The translations under genes and the position numbers were made by a program. The notes under the pieces are model-generated. The model did not search any database and was not told where the DNA came from. It worked only from the letters and a program-made list of their open reading frames with translations. Shown here in pieces: positions 34,115 through 41,727 of a stretch of 64,000 nt of DNA. The stretch is from positions 389,130 through 453,129 of the forward strand of contig QORU01000005.1 of the NCBI GenBank assembly GCA_003574785.1. Reading direction: 5' to 3'. Origin of the DNA: Taklimakanibacter deserti (GTDB lineage Bacteria; Pseudomonadota; Alphaproteobacteria; Rhizobiales; Aestuariivirgaceae). Positions within the stretch are counted from its first letter, which is position 1, and each line of letters begins with the position of its first letter.

Positions 34115-34339
34115 ATGACCGAACACGAACTCGATGCCCAAGGCCTTTTATGCCCGCTTCCGGTGCTGAAAGCGCGCAAGCGCCTGGCCGGGCTAAAATC
34201 CGGCGAGACCTTGAAGCTCATTGCCACCGACCCCGCTTCCGTCATAGACGTTCCCCACTTCTGCAACGAACAGGGCCATGAGCTCCTCTCGCATGAGAAG
34301 GCGGAGGGCCGGCATATTTTCAGGATCAGGCGCAAATGA
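34115..34339 (+). CDS. TusA-like sulfurtransferase
   Basis: The 74-residue protein has the TusA/SirA fold signature ELDAQGLLCPLPVLKARKRL, with the active Cys in a CPxP motif, and LIATDPASVIDVPHFCNEQGHEL. TusA-like proteins relay persulfide sulfur for tRNA thiolation, molybdenum cofactor or other uses. It is divergent from the MOSC-mobAB operon (61 bases) and overlaps the next gene by ATGA. A sulfur link to molybdenum cofactor is suggested but not shown. Confidence 0.9.
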   Translation: MTEHELDAQGLLCPLPVLKARKRLAGLKSGETLKLIATDPASVIDVPHFCNEQGHELLSHEKAEGRHIFRIRRK

Positions 34340-35214
34340 GTTTCGATTTCGGCAGCTTCAACAATTGGGGATCGCTCAAAAAAGTGGCGGTGCGCCCACC
34401 GTCGGTCGCCTTCAAGAGCGACGCGAGGCTCGATGCCGAATGGAAGCCGCTCAACTATCATTCGCGGCCCGACCTCGCCGAGGCGAACCGCGAATTCGCC
34501 CGTGTCGAGTCGATTCTGAAAGCGGCCGGCGCTGATGTCATCGCTCTGCCCGACGGCGACGGCCTGACGCTCGATTCGCTCTACACGCATGATGCGCTGA
34601 TCGTGACACCGCGCGGCCTGGTGCGACCGCATATGGGCAAGCCGCAGCGGCGGCGCGAGGCACAGGTGAACGGCGCCCATCTCGAGACTTTGGGCTTTCC
34701 GATCGCCGGCGAGATCCAAGGTCCGGGCTCGGTCGAGGGCGGCGATCTCGTCTGGATCGACCGCCACACACTGTTGGCCGGCATCGGCTATCGCACCAAT
34801 CGCGACGGCATCGCGCAATTGCGCAAGCTCGCCGGCTCCGATGTCGAGATCCTCGAATTCGACCTGCCGCACTACAAGGGCAAAAGCGACGTCTTCCATC
34901 TGATGTCGGTCCTGAGCCCGCTCGATAAGGATTTGGCGGTGGTCTATCTGCCGCTGATGCCGGTGCGGCTCGTGGAGTTCCTCGAAGCCCGCGGCATCGG
35001 CTTCGTCGAGGTGCCCAACGAGGAATTCGACAGCATGGGCTGCAATGTCCTGGCGATCGGTCCGCGCCATGCGATGATGGTGGCGGGCAACCCCGAGACC
35101 GAGCGGCGCATGAAGGCCGCGGGCGTCAGGGTCGAGGTCATCAAGGCGGACGAGATCTGTCGCAAGGGCGAAGGCGGCCCGACCTGCATGACCAGGCCGC
35201 TGGTGCGGGGTTAG
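34336..35214 (+). CDS. Dimethylarginine dimethylaminohydrolase / amidinotransferase-fold protein
   Basis: The 292-residue protein resembles the guanidino-modifying (pentein) superfamily: the EGGDLVWID motif, a catalytic His near KGKSDVFHLMSVLSPL and a C-terminal nucleophile Cys in GGPTCMTRPL. Such enzymes include DDAH, arginine deiminase and amidinotransferases; the substrate is unknown here. It starts inside the TusA-like stop (ATGA) and is convergent with the GST gene. Confidence 0.85.
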   Translation: MSFDFGSFNNWGSLKKVAVRPPSVAFKSDARLDAEWKPLNYHSRPDLAEANREFARVESILKAAGADVIALPDGDGLTLDSLYTHDALIVTPRGLVRPHMGKPQRRREAQVNGAHLETLGFPIAGEIQGPGSVEGGDLVWIDRHTLLAGIGYRTNRDGIAQLRKLAGSDVEILEFDLPHYKGKSDVFHLMSVLSPLDKDLAVVYLPLMPVRLVEFLEARGIGFVEVPNEEFDSMGCNVLAIGPRHAMMVAGNPETERRMKAAGVRVEVIKADEICRKGEGGPTCMTRPLVRG

Positions 35215-35231
35215 GATCAGCCGGCCGGGGG

Positions 35232-35867
35232 CTAGGTGTTGATCGCCGCCTGAGCATCGAAAGCCCGCTTATAGGCAGGCCGCGCTTCGCCGCGGGCGAC
35301 ATAGGCGGCCAGGTTCGGAAATTCGTCCAGAAGGCCCGAGGCTCTCAGCCTGAGCAGCACCGACACCATCATCAAATCGCCCGCGCTGAATGCACCGTCG
35401 AGCCAGTCGGCGCCGCCCAGCCGGTCGGAAAGCTGCCGCAGCCGCTCGCGGACGCGATCCTTGACCAGAGACATCCGCTCCGTGCTCCAGGGCTTGTCGC
35501 TCTCCAGAATCCGGGCGGTTACGAACTCGAGGATCGGCAGCTCCACCGTGTTGAGCGCGGCAAACATCCAGGTGATCGCCCGCGCCCGGGCATCGGCATC
35601 CTGCGGCAGCAGGCCTGAATGGCGCTGGGCGAGATGGAGCACGATCGCTCCCGTTTCGAACAAAGCGAGATCGCCTTCCTCATAGGTCGGAATCTGGCCG
35701 AACGGATTAAGCGCCAGATGTGCCGGTTCCTTCATCGCCTGAAACGAAACCAGCCGAACCGCGTAAGCCTGGCCCACTTCTTCGAGCGCCCAGCGAACCC
35801 GCGTATCACGCGCCAGTCCCTTGCCGCCATCGGGAGACCGTTCAAAGGCGGTAATGGTGATGGTCAT
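35232..35867 (-). CDS. Glutathione S-transferase family protein
   Basis: The 211-residue protein has an N-terminal thioredoxin-like GST domain (TRVRWALEEVGQAYAVRLV, NPFGQIPTYEEGDLALFETGAI) and an all-helical C-terminal domain including ADWLDGAFSAGDLMMVSVLL. The ATG at 35867 follows GAGGAG at 7-base spacing, better than an ATG nine codons earlier. It is divergent from the WYL regulator at 35990, which may control it. Confidence 0.9.
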   Translation of the reverse strand: MTITITAFERSPDGGKGLARDTRVRWALEEVGQAYAVRLVSFQAMKEPAHLALNPFGQIPTYEEGDLALFETGAIVLHLAQRHSGLLPQDADARARAITWMFAALNTVELPILEFVTARILESDKPWSTERMSLVKDRVRERLRQLSDRLGGADWLDGAFSAGDLMMVSVLLRLRASGLLDEFPNLAAYVARGEARPAYKRAFDAQAAINT

Positions 35868-35989
35868 CGCGAAGCTCCTCCTGGCGAAAGCCATTGGCGA
35901 CGGGGCTGACGAGCTGTCAAGGCAAACCGTATTCGCCGCTTTTTCGATATCGCAATCATTGATAAGATCGGCGAGTTTTCACGGCGAAA

Positions 35990-36718
35990 ATGACGGAGGC
36001 TGGCATTTCACGGGCCGAACGACTCCTGAACTTGATAGAGGAACTCAGACGCCATCGTCGCCCTGTTCCGGGGATCGACTTGGCGCGAGCGTTGCATGTT
36101 TCGATCCGCACCCTCTATCGCGACATTGCCTCATTGCGAGCGCTGGGGGCCGGTATCGAGGGAGAGCCGGGCCTCGGATATGTTCTGCGCTCGGGATTCC
36201 TTTTGCCGCCGGTCATGTTCACGGTGGAGGAGGTGGATGCTCTCATTCTCGGGTCGCGCTGGGTAGCCGACAGGGCCGACAAGCCATTGGCGGTAGCCGC
36301 GCGCAGGGCCATGGCAAGATTGAGCGCAGTCATGCCCAATGAGCTCGTCGATCGTGTTGAAGCGCAATATCTCCTCGTCGGGCCGAGTGCGTATTCTTCG
36401 CGAGAGACCATCGATATGTCGGTCGTAAGGCGAGCGATCCACCGCGAACGCAAGCTGCTCATTCACTATAGCGATAGTGCAGGCAAGAATTCCGAACGTG
36501 TCATATGGCCTTTTTTGCTCAGCTACTTTGACGGCGGGCGGCTCATTTCGGCATGGTGCGAGCTGCGCGATGGCCTGCGGCATTTTCGTACGGACCGCAT
36601 TTCGTCACTTTCGGAAATGTCGTCGCGCTATCCACGCCGCCGCCACGATCTCATCAAGCTTTGGCGCGAGTCCGAAGCCCTCGGCCCGTGCAAACAGATG
36701 ACTACTGCCGTTTTCTGA
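35990..36718 (+). CDS. YafY-type HTH and WYL-domain transcriptional regulator
   Basis: The 242-residue protein has an N-terminal winged helix (ISRAERLLNLIEELRRHRRPV; HVSIRTLYRDIASLRALGA as recognition helix) and a C-terminal WYL domain, including LLIHYSDSAGKNSERVIWPF. WYL regulators sense ligands, often nucleic acids or small molecules. It is divergent from the GST gene (122 bases) and is followed 45 bases later by a small exported protein on the same strand; either could be its target. Confidence 0.88.
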   Translation: MTEAGISRAERLLNLIEELRRHRRPVPGIDLARALHVSIRTLYRDIASLRALGAGIEGEPGLGYVLRSGFLLPPVMFTVEEVDALILGSRWVADRADKPLAVAARRAMARLSAVMPNELVDRVEAQYLLVGPSAYSSRETIDMSVVRRAIHRERKLLIHYSDSAGKNSERVIWPFLLSYFDGGRLISAWCELRDGLRHFRTDRISSLSEMSSRYPRRRHDLIKLWRESEALGPCKQMTTAVF

Positions 36719-36763
36719 CATGTGGGCACATTAGGTTTCCTCACCGTTGCTGGAGGAAATCAA

Positions 36764-37255
36764 ATGACATCGAAGGCCTTTTACAGGCTGACATGCCTCG
36801 CCTTTGTGATGCTTGGCACCCCGTCGATTTACGCCCAGTCACCAGACAATCAGGAAAGCCCGACAATGGAACACGACCAGATCCAATCTACGATCGACAG
36901 GAATAATTCAGCGGTGGCCGCGCGTGATATTGAGGGCATTCTTGCCACTTATGAGCCAGATGCCGTCGTTGTCGGCCAACCCGGCAAGCCCGCCATGGGA
37001 ACGCCGGCACTGCGTGAGGCTTTCAAACAATTCCTGGCGCTCGATCCCAAGCTTGACGTTGCGCGCCATGAAGTCATCCAGGCGGGCGATATCGCCCTTC
37101 ATTCCTACACGTGGAAAATGTCGGGAAAAGTACCCGGCGGAGCGCCGATCGAGCAAAGCGGACTTTCGGTGGTGGTCCTGCGCAAACAGCCTGACGGGCG
37201 CTGGCTGATGGTGATCGACAACCCCTTTGGCGATCATCTTCTGCCCAAGAACTGA
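36764..37255 (+). CDS. Exported SnoaL/NTF2-like (SgcJ/EcaC family) protein
   Basis: From the ATG at 36764 (GGAGG seven bases upstream) the protein has 163 residues: a Sec signal (KAFYRLTCLAFVMLGTPSIYA, likely cut after AYA-type SIYAQ) and an NTF2-like domain with the start DQIQSTIDRNNSAVAARDIE and YEPDAVVVGQPGKPAMG. Such domains are small cones used as enzymes or ligand binders. The function is unknown. Three bases separate the WYL regulator stop and a longer alternative start. Confidence 0.8.
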   Translation: MTSKAFYRLTCLAFVMLGTPSIYAQSPDNQESPTMEHDQIQSTIDRNNSAVAARDIEGILATYEPDAVVVGQPGKPAMGTPALREAFKQFLALDPKLDVARHEVIQAGDIALHSYTWKMSGKVPGGAPIEQSGLSVVVLRKQPDGRWLMVIDNPFGDHLLPKN

Positions 37256-37314
37256 CATCGGGTTGAAGTATTGGCGGGCTGAGGGGTCACCTGCGAAGCT
37301 GCCCCCTCGACTCG

Positions 37315-37662
37315 CTACCCGATGAATCCCTTCACCTTGTCGGAGAAGCCGACGGTCACCGAGCCGTCCCGGTGCTCGATGAGCGGCCTCCTGATGAGCG
37401 AGGGGTTCTTCATCGCCAGCGTCACCGCCTTGGCCTCGGTGAGATTCTCGGTTTCCGCCGCCGGCAGGCCGCGCCAGGTATAGCCGGCACGGTTGATCAT
37501 CTTCTCCCAGCCGCCCAAAGCCTTCGACCATTTGGCCACTTGCTCCTTCGACAGCTTGTCCTCCTTCACATCGGTGAAGTCGTAAGCCTTCTTCTTCTTG
37601 TCGAGATAGTCCATGGCCTTCTGGCACGTGGTGCATTTCTTGAGGCCGAACAATTTGAGCAT
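37315..37662 (-). CDS. ArsC/Spx-family protein (thioredoxin fold)
   Basis: The 115-residue protein begins MLKLFGLKKCTTCQKAMDYL with a CxxC motif, then has WRGLPAAETENLTEAKAV and PSLIRRPLIEHRDGSVTVGF, the conserved Arg-Pro-containing pattern of ArsC/Spx relatives. It is closer to the YffB/Spx-like group than to proven arsenate reductases, and no ars genes are nearby. It is followed 18 bases later by the CobW-like gene in the opposite position (the genes are on the same strand, with CobW upstream). Confidence 0.86.
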   Translation of the reverse strand: MLKLFGLKKCTTCQKAMDYLDKKKKAYDFTDVKEDKLSKEQVAKWSKALGGWEKMINRAGYTWRGLPAAETENLTEAKAVTLAMKNPSLIRRPLIEHRDGSVTVGFSDKVKGFIG

Positions 37663-37680
37663 CAATCGAACTCCAGTGGG

Positions 37681-38808
37681 TTAGCCGAGTGAAAGGGTCT
37701 TGTCGGTGTGGAAGGCGCCGGCGCCCGAGACCTCGTCGGTAAAGGCCTTGAACAGCTCCTCGATCTGGCGCTTCTCGATATCCTTGACGATGAACACCAG
37801 CCGCGTGCGCTCATCGCCGTCGGGCCAGTTGGGAAGGCGCACCGGCGGATGATAGATATGCTGCACGCCATGCAGCACGATGGGCCGCTCCGGATCATCG
37901 GCGACCTTCACGATCCCTTTCATGCGCAGCATGTTGGCGCCGTGATAGGACTGGAGCAGGCCTAAGAACATATCGAGCCCTTGCGGGCTGATGGCGCGCG
38001 CATCGGCAAAGCTGAAGGAGCGGATATGGTCGTCATGGCGCGACACGTCGTGATGCTCATGGTCGTGATCGTGATGATGCTCATGATGGCGATGGCGGCG
38101 GCGCTTTTCACCCGCGGCATAGGCCTGGGCATTGAGCCAGGCCTTGGCGTCGAGCGACTTGGTTTCGGGATTGTAGAGGCCGCTGTTCAAGAGCCGCGCC
38201 GCGGTGGCTTCGCCCCGGTGCGTGGTGAGGATGCGCGCCGCCGGGTTGAGCGCCCGGAGCCGGCCGATCAGCGAATGGAGCGCGTCCTCGCCTTCGCGGC
38301 CGGTGAGGAGATCGAGCTTGGTCAGCACCAGCCGGTCGGCAACCGCCGCCTGCTTCACCGCTTCCCTATGGGCATCGAGCGTCGCCTCGCCCGCGACACC
38401 GTCGACGACCGTGACGACGCTTTCGAGCCGGCAACGGGAGAGGAGATCGGGTTCGCTCATCACCGTATGCAGCACGGGAGCGGGATCGGCGAGGCCGGTC
38501 GTCTCGATGACGATGCGGTCGAAGGCCTTGATCTCGCCCTTATCGCGCCGCGCGATGAGCTTGAGCATGGTGTCGATGAGATCGCCGCGAATGGTGCAGC
38601 ACAGGCAGCCCGACGACATCTCGAACACATTCTCATCCGAGCGCTCGACCAGCAGGTGGTCGAGGCCGATCTCGCCGAACTCGTTGATGATGACCGCGGC
38701 GTCCGCGAGCATCGGGTCCTTCAGCAGGCTGTTGAGCAAAGTGGTCTTACCGGCGCCGAGGAAGCCGGTGATCACCGAGACGGGAAGGATCTGGGGGTCG
38801 CTGCTCAT
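37681..38808 (-). CDS. CobW/COG0523-family GTPase (metal chaperone-like)
   Basis: The 375-residue protein begins with the P-loop ITGFLGAGKTTLLNSLL, has NEFGEIGLDH, the metal-binding GCLCC motif (SSGCLCCTIRGDLIDTM), ETTGLADP and LTKLDLL. A His/Asp-rich loop (about residues 230-260) precedes the C-terminal CobW domain. Such proteins deliver Zn, Co or Fe to client enzymes. It shares a strand with the ArsC/Spx-like gene 18 bases downstream. No Zur box was identified. Confidence 0.93.
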   Translation of the reverse strand: MSSDPQILPVSVITGFLGAGKTTLLNSLLKDPMLADAAVIINEFGEIGLDHLLVERSDENVFEMSSGCLCCTIRGDLIDTMLKLIARRDKGEIKAFDRIVIETTGLADPAPVLHTVMSEPDLLSRCRLESVVTVVDGVAGEATLDAHREAVKQAAVADRLVLTKLDLLTGREGEDALHSLIGRLRALNPAARILTTHRGEATAARLLNSGLYNPETKSLDAKAWLNAQAYAAGEKRRRHRHHEHHHDHDHEHHDVSRHDDHIRSFSFADARAISPQGLDMFLGLLQSYHGANMLRMKGIVKVADDPERPIVLHGVQHIYHPPVRLPNWPDGDERTRLVFIVKDIEKRQIEELFKAFTDEVSGAGAFHTDKTLSLG

Positions 38809-38921
38809 AGGCCGCTGATATAGGCGATGGGGGGCCTGCCGTCAGCCCCTGCCGGGTCCGCTCCCGCTCATGGGCGGGTCAACCGGGCCGCATGACGTCG
38901 CGGGAAGGGGCCTTGAGCCCC

Positions 38922-40202
38922 CTACCTCTTCTTTTTCCGGCGCGCCTTCTTTTTCTTGGGCGGGGCGACATCGCCCTGCGAGGCGGCGGGCTGGATGCGC
39001 TCTTCGGTGGCGCGCGCAAGTGCTGCGATCGAGGCGAAGCTTTCCGGCGTCATCACGTCGCAATAGCTGTTCTGCTTCTTGAAGGCGGTGCAGACCGAGA
39101 GCGAGGAGGCCTGGTCGAGGTTCCATACCATGGCGTTGAAGCCGTTGGCGCCGGGGACCTTCACCACCCCGCTGGTCGATTCCTGGATCAGGTCGCGCAC
39201 GCCGAGGAGGCGGCCGCGCAGCGCCATGTCGGCGGTGGCGGGCTTGTCATAGGAGCCGAAGGACACACCCCAGCCGGTGAGGGTCGATGCCTTGGCGACG
39301 GGTGTGGGCTTGCCTCGGCACACGATCTGGGTGAGGTCGGCAGGCACCAAAGCGCCGAGCTGCGTATTGGCGATCGCGCCGATGCGCATCTGCTGCGGCT
39401 GCGGCGGCTTGGCGAAGCCCGAGGTCAGCATCATCTCGGCGAGGTCGGCGCGTTCCCTGCCGCCCGAGGCGCCGAGCACGATGGCGATGAGCTTGCGGCC
39501 GTTGTCGGTCGCCGAGGCGACGAGATTGAAGCCGGAACTGCAGACGAAGCCGGTCTTCATGCCGTCCGCCGTCTTCATTTGCCTAAGCAGCGCATTGCGG
39601 TTGCGCAATTGCCTTTTGCCGAGGCTCACCGCGGCTTGCGAGAAGTAATGGGCATGCTCGGGGAAATCGCGCAGGAGCGCCGTCGCCAGCATGCCGATGT
39701 CGCGGGCGCTCGTCACTTGCCTTGCGTCGAACAGGCCGTTGGGATTGGCATAATGCGTCGCCGTCATGCCGAGGCGCGCAGCTTCGGCATTCATCAGCTT
39801 GGCGAAGTTCTGATAGGTGCCGCTGGCGCCTTCGGCCAGCACATAGGCCATGTCATTGGCGGAATAGACGAGCAGCATCTGCAGCGCGAGATCGACGGTG
39901 ATGGTGGTGCCGGACTTCATGCCGACCTTGCTCGGCGGCTGGCTCGAGGCGAGCTCCGACACGGTGAGCTTCTGATCGAGCTGCATTTCCCCGCGCTTGA
40001 GCTTGTGAAAGATGACGTAGGCCGTCATCAGTTTGGTGAGCGAAGCGGGATACCAGGGCTCGCCGGCGCGATCCTGCGACACGACTTCGCCGGTCGCGGG
40101 ATCGAACAGCAGAGAGGGGCCGGCACCGGCAAGGACAGGCGTTGCGGCAAAGCTCACCGCAACGAACAAGCTCATGGCTTTGAGACGTAACCGTGCCGCC
40201 AC
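38922..40202 (-). CDS. D-alanyl-D-alanine carboxypeptidase (PBP5/6-like)
   Basis: The 426-residue protein has a signal peptide (LKAMSLFVAVSFAATPVLA), the active-site SLTK (about residue 54, PASLTKLM), the SAN motif in LLVYSANDMAYVLAEG and the KTG in GMKTGFVCSSG. It trims the terminal D-Ala of the peptidoglycan stem. A Lys/Arg-rich C-terminal tail (KKKKARRKKKR) replaces the usual PBP5 amphipathic anchor and is unusual. The start is GTG at 40202 with AGGAAG upstream. Confidence 0.93.
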   Translation of the reverse strand: MAARLRLKAMSLFVAVSFAATPVLAGAGPSLLFDPATGEVVSQDRAGEPWYPASLTKLMTAYVIFHKLKRGEMQLDQKLTVSELASSQPPSKVGMKSGTTITVDLALQMLLVYSANDMAYVLAEGASGTYQNFAKLMNAEAARLGMTATHYANPNGLFDARQVTSARDIGMLATALLRDFPEHAHYFSQAAVSLGKRQLRNRNALLRQMKTADGMKTGFVCSSGFNLVASATDNGRKLIAIVLGASGGRERADLAEMMLTSGFAKPPQPQQMRIGAIANTQLGALVPADLTQIVCRGKPTPVAKASTLTGWGVSFGSYDKPATADMALRGRLLGVRDLIQESTSGVVKVPGANGFNAMVWNLDQASSLSVCTAFKKQNSYCDVMTPESFASIAALARATEERIQPAASQGDVAPPKKKKARRKKKR

Positions 40203-40309
40203 AATGTCTTCCTCTCAACTTATAAAGCGCCCGTCTCTTGAGCCGGAGTACCGTACTCCTTGTTCAAGATCAATGGCGTAGCGGATGCAGGCTCCCGCGG
40301 ACCGGGAAC

Positions 40310-41233
40310 CTAAGCTAGAATTTTGTCGAGATTAGGCATTTTAAGGCTCAGATCGTTAAGATTCGTTTTGAGTCCGTCCCAATCCTCATCGGCGAGTTCC
40401 GTGAGCGGCGGCCGCATGGTCTTGAAGGCCGGCGCCTTGCCATATTCGGCGACCGTGCGCTTGAGGGCTGGGATCATGGCGACGCTCTCATAGGCCTTGC
40501 GCATCTGATTGAGCGCCTGCTGCTTGGCATCGGCCTCAGGCGTGGTGCGTGTCTCATAGAGATTGACGATGGCGCCCGGATGGATATTGGCCATGGCCGA
40601 GATACAGCCCGCTCCGCCATGCCGCATGGTCTCGAGCAGGAACTTTTCCGAGCCGCAGAAGGTGCGGAAGCTCGGAAGCGCCTCCAATAGCGCCTTGCTG
40701 TAGACGAAATCGCCGCCCGAATCCTTGATGCCGACGACCGTCGAGGGATAGGCCTTGACCAGCCGCTCGATCAGCGTGAGGGGGATCGGGACGCCGGACA
40801 CTTGCGGGATGTGATAGAGGCAGACCTTGAGCGCTTGATCGCCGACGCGCTGGATCGCTTCCGCATAGAAGGCGAAGAGCCCGTCTTCCGACACTGATTT
40901 GTAATAGAAGGGCGGCAGCATGAGAACCGCCGCCGTCTTGGCCTTGGCCGCGGCCTGGCAGAGCGCCACCGCATCGGGCAGCGCGCAGGCGCCGGTGCCG
41001 GGCATCATCTTGTCGGGCGGCAATTCGGCCTCGATCAGGCGGGCGAGAAGCTCGAGCTTTTCCCCGACGGTGAGCGAATTCGCTTCCGAATTCGTGCCGA
41101 ACACGGCGAGCCCCGCCCCTTGCGTCAGGATCCAACTGCAGAATTTGACGAACAGATTGGCATCGATCGCGAGATTCTTGTCGAACGGTGTCAGGACCGG
41201 CGAGAAGACGCCGGCGAGAGTGTCATGGGCCAT
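40310..41233 (-). CDS. Dihydrodipicolinate synthase family protein (DapA/NAL superfamily)
   Basis: The 307-residue (beta/alpha)8 enzyme begins MAHDTLAGVFSPVLTPFDKN, with NSEANSLTVGEKLEL, LPPFYY in the Tyr position, and the Schiff-base Lys in STVVGIKDSGGDF. The family includes DapA, N-acetylneuraminate lyase and other aldolases. The substrate is unclear, and the lack of other lys genes nearby and an unusual C-terminus make a catabolic aldolase as likely as DapA itself. Confidence 0.87.
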   Translation of the reverse strand: MAHDTLAGVFSPVLTPFDKNLAIDANLFVKFCSWILTQGAGLAVFGTNSEANSLTVGEKLELLARLIEAELPPDKMMPGTGACALPDAVALCQAAAKAKTAAVLMLPPFYYKSVSEDGLFAFYAEAIQRVGDQALKVCLYHIPQVSGVPIPLTLIERLVKAYPSTVVGIKDSGGDFVYSKALLEALPSFRTFCGSEKFLLETMRHGGAGCISAMANIHPGAIVNLYETRTTPEADAKQQALNQMRKAYESVAMIPALKRTVAEYGKAPAFKTMRPPLTELADEDWDGLKTNLNDLSLKMPNLDKILA

Positions 41234-41727
41234 GGGAGCGCGCGGGGTCGGTTGGATGGAGGTTGCCTCCTGCCTTAGTGCCCGCCTTTGCCCGGCAAGT
41301 CAAAGGGGAGTTCGCGTCTGCACGCTCCTGAGGATTTTTTCCTGCGCGCTTACGCTGCGCCGCCGGCCCGGTCGACCGCCGCGGCCCTCGTCAGGCCGCC
41401 GCTCGGGACGTTTTCCCCGCCGCCGTTGCATATGCACCACAAGCGGCCGTCGCACGGGGTGGCCGCGAGATGTTACACGGCTGTCGGTGAACAGGGCCGC
41501 GCAGATCTTCGGAAGAGGTTGAGAACGTCTGTACGCCGTGGTCCGCCATCCCGCTCAGTGCGGCGAAGTGTCGGCTTGAAGCGAACAGGTTCGCAGCCTC
41601 CTACGAAATCTGAATCGGAGGCGTCGCCGACGGTGTTGTTCGATCACAACAGGTCGTTGAATTGAAACGGATCGGCCGATATCTCTCTGTCCCGGCGCAT
41701 CGCAATCACGCAATGATGGGGGAAGAT
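41234..41727. other. Long intergenic region upstream of the autotransporter
   Basis: This 494-base gap between the DapA-like gene and the autotransporter shows no convincing gene. It holds a ten-base palindrome TGCATATGCA (41427-41436), and six-base arms GCCTCC/GGAGGC (41596-41622) around a 15-base loop that could be a leader hairpin. A T-rich stretch occurs near 41334. It probably contains the autotransporter promoter and leader. Confidence 0.5.
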
